Shown one piece after another: positions 35,368-44,669 of a DNA stretch of 64,000 bases. Numbering within the stretch: position 1 is the first letter of the stretch; each line of letters begins with the position of its first letter. A model generated the notes under the pieces. That model ran no database searches and was not told the origin of the DNA. It saw only the letters and a program-made list of their open reading frames with translations. The DNA lies in contig JAXGXQ010000005.1 of the NCBI GenBank assembly GCA_040772685.1, positions 1-64,000 of the forward strand, read 5' to 3'. Both the position numbers and the translations under genes were made by a program. The DNA comes from JAXGXQ01 sp040772685. GTDB lineage: Bacteria; Bacillota; Clostridia; Saccharofermentanales; UBA5734.

Positions 35368-36651
35368 TTAAACGTGAGCTAAAGCGTTATCGAGATCGGC
35401 AATCAGATCCTCGATATCTTCTAGGCCGATTGAAAGCCTTACCAGTTCCGGTCCTACACCGCAGTCCCGCAGTTCTGCGTCGCTGAGCTGAGAATGGGTC
35501 GTGCCGGCAGGATGAATCACAAGCGACTTGGCATCTGCGACATTGGCCAGTAAGGAAAAGAGTTCGAGATTGTCGATAAACCTGCCGGCTTCAGCGCGGC
35601 CGCCTTTTACACCAAAAGAGAAAATGGCACCATATCCGCGCGGCAGCAGACGCTTAGCCATGTCATAGTATTTGTTGCCCGGCAGGCCGGGGTAGTTAAC
35701 ATAAGCCACTTTTGGATGCGCAGCCAGAAATTCCGCTACGGCCTGAGCGTTTGAGCAATGCCGCTCCATACGCAATGACAGTGTTTCCAGCCCTTGGATC
35801 ATCAGCCAGGAATTGAACGGGCTGATTGAGGCACCGGTATCACGCAATAAGCTTACTCTGGCTCTGGTGATAAAGGCAGCAGGGCCGAGATCGGCAGCAT
35901 AACGCAAGCCGTTATAACTGGGATCAGGCTGTGAAAGCTGGGGGAAGCGGTCGTCTTTGCCGTAGTCGAACTTGCCGGCATCGATAATAATACCGCCGAT
36001 TGAAGTGCCATGGCCGCCAATGTATTTGGTGGCGGAATGAACGACGATGTCAGCTCCGTGTTCAATCGGCCGGATAAGGTAAGGTGTGCCAAAGGTGTTG
36101 TCGACGATCAGGGGTACACCATGCTTATGTGCCAAAGCCGCAATTGCAGGAATATCAGCAACATTTGCAGCCGGATTACCAATAGTTTCAACAAAAAACG
36201 CACGCGTTTCGGGCCGGACGGCTGCAGCGAAACTGGCTGGATCGTCTGGATCGACAAAAGTTGTTTCAATGCCGTAAAGCGGTAAAGTGTGGGCGAACAG
36301 GTTGTGCGTGCCGCCGTAGAGGGTATTGGCGGAAACAATATGCCCGCCGGCGCCCATCAGATTCATAATCGCGTAGGTAACAGCCGCGGAACCTGAAGCA
36401 GTCGCCAGGGCGCCGACACCGCCTTCAAGGGCATTCATCCGTTCCTCAAAAACGGCTGTTGTCGGATTCATTATCCTGGTATAAATATTGCCCGGCTTGG
36501 CCAAAGCAAACAAATCGGCTCCGTGTTGAGCATCTTCGAAAACATAAGATGTTGTCTGATAAATGGGAACGGCTCTGGATCCTGTTGCTGGATCAACTTG
36601 TTGCCCCGCGTGAATACTTTGGGTGCTAAACCCCAATTTTCGTTCTGACAT
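35368..36651 (-). CDS. metY: O-acetylhomoserine sulfhydrylase
   Basis: A 427-aa PLP enzyme of the Cys/Met metabolism family that makes homocysteine from O-acetylhomoserine and sulfide. N-terminal FSTQSIHAGQQVDPATGSRA, YTRIMNPTTAVFEERM, the PLP Lys in HSATKYIGGHGTSIGG, and HPAGTTHSQLSD near the end are typical. Length near 430 fits MetY rather than MetB/MetC (about 380). GGGAGGG precedes the ATG. First gene of metY-rrf2-rrf2; no SAM riboswitch fits in the leader. Confidence 0.95.
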   Translation of the reverse strand: MSERKLGFSTQSIHAGQQVDPATGSRAVPIYQTTSYVFEDAQHGADLFALAKPGNIYTRIMNPTTAVFEERMNALEGGVGALATASGSAAVTYAIMNLMGAGGHIVSANTLYGGTHNLFAHTLPLYGIETTFVDPDDPASFAAAVRPETRAFFVETIGNPAANVADIPAIAALAHKHGVPLIVDNTFGTPYLIRPIEHGADIVVHSATKYIGGHGTSIGGIIIDAGKFDYGKDDRFPQLSQPDPSYNGLRYAADLGPAAFITRARVSLLRDTGASISPFNSWLMIQGLETLSLRMERHCSNAQAVAEFLAAHPKVAYVNYPGLPGNKYYDMAKRLLPRGYGAIFSFGVKGGRAEAGRFIDNLELFSLLANVADAKSLVIHPAGTTHSQLSDAELRDCGVGPELVRLSIGLEDIEDLIADLDNALAHV

Positions 36652-36747
36652 TGTACCCTCCCGCTTGCATACTAAGCAGCGTTTTTATTTGATCTTTAAA
36701 CTTTACTAAAACAATAGGAATATAAGTGTATCGACATAGTAAAACTT

Positions 36748-36769
36748 AGGCTTGACATTTGTCAAGCCT
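36748..36769 (-). terminator. Terminator of the AraC-family gene
   Basis: AGGCTTGAC (36748-36756) pairs perfectly with GTCAAGCCT (36761-36769) with a 4-nt loop, and the minus strand continues AAGTTTTAC. It separates the regulator gene from metY. Confidence 0.75.
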
Positions 36770-36784
36770 GAAAATCTTCTTTTG

Positions 36785-37726
36785 TTATCGGCGGATATTA
36801 CCGCGTTCTTTTTCCGAGGCCAGGCCGGCTCGATACTTATTGCGGTATTGAGTAGGGGTATCACCTGTAGCAAGCTTAAAAGCAGCAGAAAACCTGCTTG
36901 CTGAAAAGAATCCGCACATGCTGGCAATTTCCGAAGCAGGCAAGGTATCTTCTTTAAGCAGCTGCGCGGCTCGTTCAATCCGCAGGTCAGTCAGATAGTC
37001 ATAAGGGCTTTGCAGGAATGCGGATTTGAAAGTGCGAATAAAATGATAGCGGTTCATACCAGCGATTTGAGCAAGATCGTCAATAGTGATTTTCTGGTCA
37101 AGATGTGTCTGCATATAATCGATTACCTGACGGAAGCGCAGGTAACGTTCACTTTGCATCAATTGCTTGCCTTCAACCGCAGTGTTGCGACGGCTGTAAC
37201 AGGTGCGGACTAATAAGATACCCAGCACTTCGGCCAGTGAAAGCAGCATGCGGTCACGTCCTGCTTTGTATTCATCAAATTCACGAATAATCCGGGCACT
37301 CAGGGTTTGAATCCCGGAACTGACCGGATACGCTTCTGAGACAAAAGCAGGGTGGGAGAAACTGCCGGTGGCTTGCTCTGAAAGTTCCATCGACTGGATA
37401 AGTTCTGTCAGGTAGGCAGAATCATAGCGGAAGACAATAAAAGACACAGCTTTGTCGCCGCCAAAGAAGCTGTGCTGCTGGCCGGGGTTAATTGGTACAA
37501 TCTGGCCAGGTTGGCAATCGATACACTTGTTCTCAATACTGATTCGCTGAACTGTGTTGATCGGAAAGAAAAATTCGTAATGGTCGTGACAATTTTTGAT
37601 TTCGCCTGCAACATTCACCGGATCTGTTGTCAGCAGCACATCCAGCGGTCCATGAGTCATAACTGAAACTTTCTCAGTTGACGACTCTTGCGCAAACGTT
37701 ATCGTTTTGTTATTGACGCGTGGCAT
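36785..37726 (-). CDS. AraC family transcriptional regulator
   Basis: A 313-aa regulator. The N-terminal cupin part contains NCHDHYEFFFP and IVPINPGQQHSF, typical of sugar-sensing AraC proteins in Bacillota. The C-terminal pair of helix-turn-helix motifs is IDDLAQIAGMNRYHFIRTFK and ASEIASMCGFFSASRFSAAFK, ending GDTPTQYRNKYR. It has its own promoter and terminator. No adjacent sugar operon is visible, so the target and ligand are unknown. Confidence 0.93.
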   Translation of the reverse strand: MPRVNNKTITFAQESSTEKVSVMTHGPLDVLLTTDPVNVAGEIKNCHDHYEFFFPINTVQRISIENKCIDCQPGQIVPINPGQQHSFFGGDKAVSFIVFRYDSAYLTELIQSMELSEQATGSFSHPAFVSEAYPVSSGIQTLSARIIREFDEYKAGRDRMLLSLAEVLGILLVRTCYSRRNTAVEGKQLMQSERYLRFRQVIDYMQTHLDQKITIDDLAQIAGMNRYHFIRTFKSAFLQSPYDYLTDLRIERAAQLLKEDTLPASEIASMCGFFSASRFSAAFKLATGDTPTQYRNKYRAGLASEKERGNIRR

Positions 37727-37800
37727 TTTTTACCTCCGAATGAGCGGCAACCGGCTGCATGGTCAGGGTGCAAAGACCGCCGGGACTTGCCAATGTGTCA

Positions 37801-37830
37801 ATTATAGTTATTTATTGCGCTTAAGGTCAA
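37801..37830 (-). promoter_or_regulatory. Promoter of the AraC-family gene
   Basis: Minus strand TTGACC (37825-37830), 18 bp, TATAAT (37801-37806), about 75 nt before the start codon. Confidence 0.7.
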
Positions 37831-37925
37831 CAATGATAGTGGCGAAATGCTCATTTTTCAGGTAACAGATCGCGGATAATACCTGCATATGATAAAATAA
37901 ATCGATCGGAAGGGGGGCGCAGCAT

Positions 37926-39347
37926 ATGAATAATACAGGCGCGGGCAAGTACAGCCGCGCGGCAGTTTTGCTTATTGCGCTCGTTCTGACGTGTATTCTG
38001 CTTCAACCCATTATGATTCCGACAAAAGTAATAGCTGATGGATCCCTGCCGGTTAACGAACCAACTCCGACCAGTGCCAAGGACGCAGTGGTTTACCCTG
38101 AAGCTTTAGTAATTGAACATTCATCGGAAAGCGCTATTGTGATCGAAACCGGTCGCGGTCGTGTGCTTTACGAAAAAAACACGGATTTTAAACTGGATAT
38201 TCCAGCAGCTTACAAAATTATGGCTGCTTTGCTTGCTGTTGAAAAGCAGCCTCTTGATACAAAAGTGACTATCAGCAATACAGTTGCTGATGCCGCATAT
38301 TTTGAATCAACTCTCGACAACATCCGCCTCCGAACCGGCGACAAGCATTCACTCGAGTACCTGTTGTTGCGTTTATTGTTCTATGATTCTGACGCAGCAG
38401 CCTTGGCGTTGGCTGAATCTGTAACCAATGACGAAGCTGATTTCGTGCGGCAGATGAATACACGCGCCAATACATTTGGCCTCAAAAACACACTTTTTGG
38501 CCCAACCGACCAGACCGCTATAGCAGGTGCAGGCAGTCAGGTTAAGTCTGCCTTAAGTAATGTTGAGCCGAATGAACCGGGCGCAAGTATAACGACTGCT
38601 TATACAACCATCTCCGATCTGGCTGCGCTTACTTTGCGGGCCATGCAAAATGAGCGTTTCAGCAGCATGTTCCGTAAACAAAGTGAATTCATAGTTGTCG
38701 ACGGCCAAAACCTTGTGCCAATGTCCAATCAGCTTTCGAGCCTTTGGCCTTATTCCGAAGGGCGGGTAAGCGGCGTTTTTTACTCAGGCGACGAAAGATC
38801 CACAACGATTTCCACCGGGAACGTCAATGGCTTTGGCATTATTAGTATTACAGCTAACGGCGACCCTGATCTGGCCGTGGCGGATACGCTTGCGCTGTTT
38901 GACGCTGTCCAGCGGACCTACGACTATTCACCGCTCGTACAGGCAGGCCAGGAATTTACCGGTGCCCAGGAAACTACGCTGGACGGCGAAACCTTCGGGC
39001 TGCTTTATCAAAAAGACGTTCAATATGTACACCCGATTGGTGACCACTACATAAAGCCACCGGCGGTTTATAAATCCTTTGGTCCTTATAGCCGTCCGAT
39101 TCAAAATACAATGGTTGTGGGTCAGGTTATATTCGAACTTGTGGACGGAACTTTAATCACGGTTGATGTTGTTCCAGACCGGCAAATCCTGTCAAATATC
39201 AACATTCTGGATCAAGTGCTTAATCTCTTGCAGGAAAACCGTAATCTATATTATTTATTGGCTGGCTCTCTGTTACTGCTTTTAATAATGCTGATAAGTA
39301 AACTGATTTCGCAAATAATTAATCTGCGTGATCAGCGCAGGAATTAG
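37926..39347 (+). CDS. S11 D-alanyl-D-alanine carboxypeptidase-like protein, catalytic motifs lost
   Basis: A 473-aa membrane-anchored protein with an N-terminal signal or anchor (12-30), an S11 (DacA/DacF-like) domain and a C-terminal transmembrane helix (about 440-460). Alignment anchors are AIVIETGRGRVLYEKNTDF, KIMAALLAVE and DSDAAALALAE. The Ser-x-x-Lys motif reads PAAYK (93-97), without the nucleophilic Ser; Ser-x-Asn reads DSD; Lys-Thr-Gly reads VSG (281-283). It is therefore probably a non-catalytic homologue that binds or senses cell-wall material. GGGGGG precedes the ATG. Single-gene unit divergent from the AraC regulator. Confidence 0.8.
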   Translation: MNNTGAGKYSRAAVLLIALVLTCILLQPIMIPTKVIADGSLPVNEPTPTSAKDAVVYPEALVIEHSSESAIVIETGRGRVLYEKNTDFKLDIPAAYKIMAALLAVEKQPLDTKVTISNTVADAAYFESTLDNIRLRTGDKHSLEYLLLRLLFYDSDAAALALAESVTNDEADFVRQMNTRANTFGLKNTLFGPTDQTAIAGAGSQVKSALSNVEPNEPGASITTAYTTISDLAALTLRAMQNERFSSMFRKQSEFIVVDGQNLVPMSNQLSSLWPYSEGRVSGVFYSGDERSTTISTGNVNGFGIISITANGDPDLAVADTLALFDAVQRTYDYSPLVQAGQEFTGAQETTLDGETFGLLYQKDVQYVHPIGDHYIKPPAVYKSFGPYSRPIQNTMVVGQVIFELVDGTLITVDVVPDRQILSNINILDQVLNLLQENRNLYYLLAGSLLLLLIMLISKLISQIINLRDQRRN

Positions 39348-39415
39348 CAAAATAAAGGCGTTTTTATTGAAAAAGCGTCACGCAACTCTTACCCGCAACT
39401 CCAAATGGAAGCAGG

Positions 39416-39961
39416 TCAACGCCGTCGCTGCCGGTAAATCGTGATCAGCAAAGTAAGCGCATAGTCATATACTAGAATGACAGCCATGCCGAACAACAGC
39501 GCGGCAGGCATAAACCAATAACCATAGAGAGCAACATAGCTTTGCAAGTATGGGATGGCAAAAAACAACACCCCCAGGAGTACAATGGCGATTGAAATAG
39601 TCAGTTTAAAGATGGCTGCGGGAATCCGCGGCCATCTTTTTTCGGAAAAAGCCTTTAACAAAGGGAAAAATCCAAAATAAGCCATGAATGGCCAGGCCAA
39701 GGCAACACCAGGCCAAATAGAAGCAAGAATTGAAACTGCCAGATAAATCAAAGTGCCAAAACGGATGCCGTATTCGATTACGGCAATGGCTATACAAAGA
39801 CTGGCTAACGTGAATAGAGCAAAATCAGCAGTTGGTGAGACTGCTGAAAATGAAATAAATAACATCGTTAAAGCCGATAACAAACCACCCAGCGCTATTT
39901 GCCGGGCATGATCATGTTCTTTGCCGCCGCGCGGCCCTTTATTGTTGCTTTGCTGATCCAT
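39416..39961 (-). CDS. Integral membrane protein of unknown function
   Basis: A 181-aa protein with a charged, Gly/Asn/Lys-rich N terminus (1-22) and about five hydrophobic helices, ending in a basic RQRRR. The helix layout and GGLLSALTMLFI start recall small membrane proteins related to ECF transporter S components, but I see no specific signature. It lies 6 nt after the J-domain gene and is probably co-transcribed with it and the DUF5685 gene. Confidence 0.75.
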   Translation of the reverse strand: MDQQSNNKGPRGGKEHDHARQIALGGLLSALTMLFISFSAVSPTADFALFTLASLCIAIAVIEYGIRFGTLIYLAVSILASIWPGVALAWPFMAYFGFFPLLKAFSEKRWPRIPAAIFKLTISIAIVLLGVLFFAIPYLQSYVALYGYWFMPAALLFGMAVILVYDYALTLLITIYRQRRR

Positions 39962-39967
39962 CGCCTT

Positions 39968-40417
39968 CTAACAGCAGGTGCACAAATCCCCGCCCATGCA
40001 CTCGCAGCAGGTATCGCCGCAACATAAGCAGGTAAGTGTATCACACATACTCATACCGGACGAACCGCCGGAATAATAAGGCCCGCGGTTTTGCTGGCTT
40101 TGTCCCCAGGGATTGTAGTTTTGCCCGCTCTGGCCTTGTTGGCTGCCATAACCGGAATAAGGGTTGCCTTGGCCGTAGGGATTGCTGCTCCCCTGCCCGC
40201 TGGTTGAACCGTTATTGCCGTACTGTCTATTGCCATTAGTCAGCTGATCGTAAGCATCATTGACTTCCTGCATCTTTTCCTTGGCAAGGTTCTCCAAAGG
40301 ATGTCCTTTGTAGTTATCAGGGTGGTATTGTTTGACCAGTTGACGATATGCTTTTTTGATTTCATCCTGGGAAGCGCCTTTACGTACGCCGAGCACTTCA
40401 TAGGGGCTTTTTGCCAT
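39968..40417 (-). CDS. J-domain protein with cysteine-rich C terminus
   Basis: A 149-aa protein: an N-terminal J domain (1-62) with the HPD motif at residues 32-34, which would recruit a Hsp70; then a Gly/Gln/Asn/Tyr/Ser-rich linker (63-122); then a C-terminal stretch with ten Cys in about 25 residues (CDTLTCLCCGDTCCECM and DLCTCC). The Cys cluster suggests metal binding or membrane palmitoyl-like anchoring; neither is proven. It is flanked by a DUF5685 gene and a membrane protein gene, a grouping I associate with Clostridia. Probably works with DnaK from this window. Confidence 0.85.
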   Translation of the reverse strand: MAKSPYEVLGVRKGASQDEIKKAYRQLVKQYHPDNYKGHPLENLAKEKMQEVNDAYDQLTNGNRQYGNNGSTSGQGSSNPYGQGNPYSGYGSQQGQSGQNYNPWGQSQQNRGPYYSGGSSGMSMCDTLTCLCCGDTCCECMGGDLCTCC

Positions 40418-40434
40418 TGGGATTTCCTTTCAAA

Positions 40435-41280
40435 TCAAAGCCGGCCTGGTTTTTCGCCGGCAAGAATCATTTCACGCATTGCGGGCAAGCCCAGTGTAAC
40501 CACATTGGCGATAATGCCTCCGTCGCGTGTGTAAGGCAGCAGGGCAGCGGTTCGGTCGAGCGATTGCTCCGCGGCTTGCATACGTGCCCTGGCCATTTCA
40601 TATGCTTCACTTGTTTCCAAGTTGGCAAACGGGTTCCAGCTATCATTATTGCAGTCACGTTTGAGGTCGTCAATCGCATCACATAGATAAATCCAAGTGC
40701 CCAAATCGCGTCCAACCAGCTTTAACGCCTCACATACAGGCGGTTCGTGCTTGCTGGCTTCAGCGGCAATCTGCATTAAATCGCTCAGAAGATCGCCAAA
40801 TATTTCCGCTGCCTTCAGGTCGGGCGGACCTTTTTCCAGTTCTGTCAGGCGTTGCAAGTGAGTTTTTATAACTGTTTCGCTGCGTGGGTAGCGTTCTTTT
40901 GCCCGACGATAGGAGCTTCTTAACGCGGCAGCAGCAACAGTACCCTTAAGTCCACCCTCGTCCCGCCGATCATCCTTAGCCTTATGATACGCCAGCAGAA
41001 TGGAAAGCCCGGCACAGCGTTCAATTACATCGCCGCCTTTGACTATTGGTTTTTGTTTTAGCGGATTTAGGATACAGGATTCAGCTGCAACCGGCGGCTG
41101 ATCAGCGGAAAGCGCTAACAATAAAAGAGCCATCAAGGTCAAATCGTAACCGGTCGTCAGCCGCGGTAACAGGCCGTAATTCTCACCAATTGATTTGCAA
41201 ATACCACAATAAACCGATTGATATCGGGAAAACTCCCGCATCAGCAACTCGCTTTTTAGAGGGCGGACATAACCAAACAT
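40435..41280 (-). CDS. DUF5685 family protein
   Basis: A 281-aa protein with the family start MFGYVRPLKSELLMREFSRY and SVYCGICKSIGENYG, which includes a CxxC pair. A helical body contains DDRRDEGG and the later LCDAIDDLKRDCNND motif; the Asp-rich segments recall helical prenyltransferase-like folds. I chose ATG at 41280 because it gives the family start and has TGGAG upstream; an ATG 36 nt earlier is possible. It lies 17 nt before the J-domain gene. Function unknown. Confidence 0.78.
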   Translation of the reverse strand: MFGYVRPLKSELLMREFSRYQSVYCGICKSIGENYGLLPRLTTGYDLTLMALLLLALSADQPPVAAESCILNPLKQKPIVKGGDVIERCAGLSILLAYHKAKDDRRDEGGLKGTVAAAALRSSYRRAKERYPRSETVIKTHLQRLTELEKGPPDLKAAEIFGDLLSDLMQIAAEASKHEPPVCEALKLVGRDLGTWIYLCDAIDDLKRDCNNDSWNPFANLETSEAYEMARARMQAAEQSLDRTAALLPYTRDGGIIANVVTLGLPAMREMILAGEKPGRL

Positions 41281-41424
41281 AATACTCCACAACTCTGGCA
41301 TCAGGCTGGTCTTCATCTGTCAGAAAACCATGCTTTATGGTATCATGTTTGTCACTTGTGATGGTGGCAAAAATGTGAAACTGCCTGTTTGGCTTCCGCT
41401 GTCACAGTCTGAAAGGAGCAGATC

Positions 41425-42906
41425 ATGACCAAACCTGTTGTCAGAACCCGTTTCGCACCCAGCCCGACCGGCTTAATGCATGTCGGCAACCTGCGAACCG
41501 CGTTATTTGAATACCTGATCGCCCGTTCTTTGGGCGGGCAGTTTATCCTGCGAATTGAGGATACCGATCAGGAACGTTTGGTTGCCGGCGCTGTTGATAT
41601 CATCTACAGCACCCTGCGCGAAGTTGGCATTGAGCATGACGAAGGCCCCGATATTGGCGGCCCCTATGGTCCTTACGTCCAAAGTGAACGTATACCTTTG
41701 TATCGGCAGTATGCTGAACAGCTGGTTGATGCCGGTTCTGCCTATCGCTGTTTCTGCAGCCGAGAGCGTCTGGAGCAGTTGCGTGAACAGGCTGCTGCCA
41801 ACAACAGCTTTGGCGGTTATGACGGTCATTGCCGTGATTTGCCTCCGGCCGAAATCGAAGAAAAACTGGCGGCAGGCGTTCCTTATGTAATTCGCCAGAA
41901 AATGCCGCGCAGCGGCAGCACAACATTTCATGACGCCGTTTACGGTGATATTACTGTTGAAAACAGCGAGCTGGAAGACCAGGTACTGCTGAAGTCGGAC
42001 AGTTTCCCCACTTACAATTTCGCTAATGTGGTTGACGATCATCTGATGAAAATCACCCATGTGGTGCGCGGCTCGGAATACTTGTCGTCAACCCCAAAAT
42101 ACAACCTGCTTTACGATGCTTTCGGCTGGGAAATTCCCACGTACGTGCATTTGCCACTGATTCTCGGCGCGGACGGCCAGAAGCTTTCCAAACGGCACGG
42201 ATCCACAGGCTATCACGATTTAGTGCGCGAAGGCTATCTGCCTGAATCAATTGTCAATATGATCGCCTTGCTGGGATGGAGCGCTAAGGATACCCGGGAA
42301 ATTTTCAGCTTGGCTGAGCTCAGTGAAGCCTTTGCCGTTGAAGGCATCAGCAAGTCACCGGCCATTTTTGATTACAATAAGCTGGATTGGTTCAATGCGG
42401 AATATATCAAAGCTATGCCGACACCAGAACTGCTGGCAAGGGCACGTGGCTTTCTGCCGGCGACTATCGCCGGCGAAGCAGTCAAAGAAGAGCTGGCTGT
42501 AGAAATTCTCAAGCCCAGGATAAACCGTCTGACCGAGATTCCGGAGCGACTGGCTTTCGTTGAGGATTTAGCGGATTACCCGCTTAGCCTGTTTGAGAAT
42601 AAGAAAAGCAAATCCACCCTGGACAGCGCTGCTACAGTGCTTGATGTTCTGATCCCGAAGCTGGCAGCACTCCCCGCCTGGGACCGCACCTTACTGCATG
42701 ATTGCGTAATGGCGGAAGCGGGCGCACTGGATCTGAAAACAGGCACGGTAATGTGGCCGCTGCGGATAGCTGCCTCCGGTCGTGAAGTTACGCCGGGCGG
42801 TGCGATTGAAGTGTTGGTATTACTGGGACGCGAAGAATCGCTGCGTCGTCTGGAAATCGGCCGACAACGTCTGGCTGACTCGCGCAGCCAACAACCAGAG
42901 TCGTAA
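41425..42906 (+). CDS. gltX: Glutamyl-tRNA synthetase
   Basis: A 493-aa class I synthetase charging tRNA-Glu. RFAPSPTGLMHVGNLRTALF holds the HIGH-like motif, and KLSKRHGS is the KMSKS-like loop. RIEDTDQERL and the C-terminal helical anticodon domain follow. AAAGGAG lies 7 nt before the ATG. glnS follows after 50 nt. With a dedicated GlnRS present, this enzyme is more likely discriminating, but that is inference. Confidence 0.97.
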   Translation: MTKPVVRTRFAPSPTGLMHVGNLRTALFEYLIARSLGGQFILRIEDTDQERLVAGAVDIIYSTLREVGIEHDEGPDIGGPYGPYVQSERIPLYRQYAEQLVDAGSAYRCFCSRERLEQLREQAAANNSFGGYDGHCRDLPPAEIEEKLAAGVPYVIRQKMPRSGSTTFHDAVYGDITVENSELEDQVLLKSDSFPTYNFANVVDDHLMKITHVVRGSEYLSSTPKYNLLYDAFGWEIPTYVHLPLILGADGQKLSKRHGSTGYHDLVREGYLPESIVNMIALLGWSAKDTREIFSLAELSEAFAVEGISKSPAIFDYNKLDWFNAEYIKAMPTPELLARARGFLPATIAGEAVKEELAVEILKPRINRLTEIPERLAFVEDLADYPLSLFENKKSKSTLDSAATVLDVLIPKLAALPAWDRTLLHDCVMAEAGALDLKTGTVMWPLRIAASGREVTPGGAIEVLVLLGREESLRRLEIGRQRLADSRSQQPES

Positions 42907-42956
42907 TATCAGCCAGAATGAAATCACAGCCAAACTCGTAGAAGAGGGAATAATAA

Positions 42957-44666
42957 ATGAGTGAAACAAATTTAAATAAAGACAACAGCAATCTGACAGA
43001 AGAGCCCGCCACCACCCGCAATTTTATCCACGACCTGATCGACGCTGACTTAGCTCCGGGCGGCCGCTTTGCCGGCATGACAGTGCATACGCGCTTTCCG
43101 CCTGAACCAAACGGCTACCTCCACATCGGCCATGCCAAAGCGATTATTATTGATTTTGGCATCGCTGAGCAGTACAACGGTCTTTGCAACTTGCGGATGG
43201 ATGACACCAATCCCAGCAAAGAGGACGTTGAATATGTTGAGGCGATCAAGGAAGATATCCATTGGCTCGGCTTCGACTGGGGCGACCGCTTCTACTATGC
43301 TTCCGACTATTTCGAGCAGATGTATGAGCTGGCACGCGACCTGATCCGCAAAGATCTGGCGTTTGTCGACGAGCAGACTGCGGAACAGATTCGTGTTGGC
43401 CGCGGCACTTTGACTACACCTGGCATTGCCAGTCCCTGGCGTAATCGCCCGGTTGAAGAAAGCCTCGATTTATTCGCCCGTATGCGCGCCGGCGAATTCG
43501 CGGACGGCACGCTCACTCTGAGGGCAAAAATTGATCTCAACTCAGGCAATTTCAATATGCGCGACCCTGTTCTCTACAGGATTCTGCGTGCGCATCACCA
43601 CCGTACAGGTGATGATTGGTGCATTTACCCAATGTATGATTATGCCCACCCGATTGAAGATGCTCTTGAGCTTGTGACGCATTCGCTCTGTTCGCTCGAA
43701 TTCGAAGACCACAGGCCGTTGTACGACTGGGTTATCGACAACCTGGATCTGCCTGCTAAACCTCGTCAGATTGAGTTCGCCCGGTTAGGAATTAACTACA
43801 CAGTAATGAGCAAACGCAAGCTGCGCCGTCTGGTTGAAGGCAACATTGTTTCGGGCTGGGACGATCCACGTATGCCCACTTTGAGCGGGCTGCGCCGTCG
43901 CGGCTATACACCGGCTTCAATCCGCAACTTTGTCGACCGTATCGGTGTTTCCAAGGTCAACAGCACAGTAGATTACGCATTCCTTGAGCATTGTCTGAGG
44001 GAAGATCTCAACCATAATGCCCGCAGGGTAATGGCTGTTCTCCGCCCGGTAAAACTGGTTTTGACAAACTATCCGGCAGATAAAACCGAGACTTTTGAAG
44101 TTGAAAATAATCCCGAAAAGCCTGAAGACGGCAACCGGAAAGTAACATTTTCGCGTGAACTTTGGATTGAAGCCGACGACTTTGCCGAAACCCCGGTCAA
44201 GGGCTATTTCCGGATGTTTCCCGGCAATGAAGTACGCTTGAAATCCGGCTATGTGGTGCGCTGCACCGGCTGCGATAAAGACGCTGACGGCAATGTGACT
44301 ACAGTGTACGCAGAGTATGATCCGGAAACCCGTGGCGGCAACACTCCCGACAAACGCAAAATCAAAGGCACAATTCATTGGGTCGATTCCAAAACCGCGT
44401 TGCCGGCAGAGGTGCGTTTATACGATAACCTCTTTACAGTTGAGGACCCCGATTCAGCTGAGCGTGACTTTATGGATCACATTAACCCGAATTCTCTGGA
44501 GATCATTGCTAACGCCTGGGTTGAATCCAGCTTGGCAGGCACCAAGGCGTCCTTGTCAGTCCAGTTTATGCGCAACGGTTACTTTTGTCTTGATTCTGTT
44601 GATTCCAGCGCAGAGAAACTGGTTTTTAACCGTAGTGTTTCACTGAAGGACAGCTGGAAAAAATAA
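42957..44666 (+). CDS. glnS: Glutaminyl-tRNA synthetase
   Basis: A 569-aa class I synthetase charging tRNA-Gln. FPPEPNGYLHIGHAKA carries HIGH, MDDTNPSKEDVEYV follows, and the KMSKS-equivalent is VMSKRKLRRLV. The C-terminal beta-barrel anticodon domains fit the E. coli-type enzyme. GAGGGAATAA precedes the ATG. GlnRS is not universal in Bacillota, many of which use GatCAB, so its presence beside gltX is notable. It ends 3 nt before the convergent galM stop. Confidence 0.97.
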   Translation: MSETNLNKDNSNLTEEPATTRNFIHDLIDADLAPGGRFAGMTVHTRFPPEPNGYLHIGHAKAIIIDFGIAEQYNGLCNLRMDDTNPSKEDVEYVEAIKEDIHWLGFDWGDRFYYASDYFEQMYELARDLIRKDLAFVDEQTAEQIRVGRGTLTTPGIASPWRNRPVEESLDLFARMRAGEFADGTLTLRAKIDLNSGNFNMRDPVLYRILRAHHHRTGDDWCIYPMYDYAHPIEDALELVTHSLCSLEFEDHRPLYDWVIDNLDLPAKPRQIEFARLGINYTVMSKRKLRRLVEGNIVSGWDDPRMPTLSGLRRRGYTPASIRNFVDRIGVSKVNSTVDYAFLEHCLREDLNHNARRVMAVLRPVKLVLTNYPADKTETFEVENNPEKPEDGNRKVTFSRELWIEADDFAETPVKGYFRMFPGNEVRLKSGYVVRCTGCDKDADGNVTTVYAEYDPETRGGNTPDKRKIKGTIHWVDSKTALPAEVRLYDNLFTVEDPDSAERDFMDHINPNSLEIIANAWVESSLAGTKASLSVQFMRNGYFCLDSVDSSAEKLVFNRSVSLKDSWKK

Positions 44667-44669
44667 AAT

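Noticed and set aside
36652..36747. SAM riboswitch upstream of metY
   Set aside because: The leader is under 100 nt and lacks the conserved aptamer helices.
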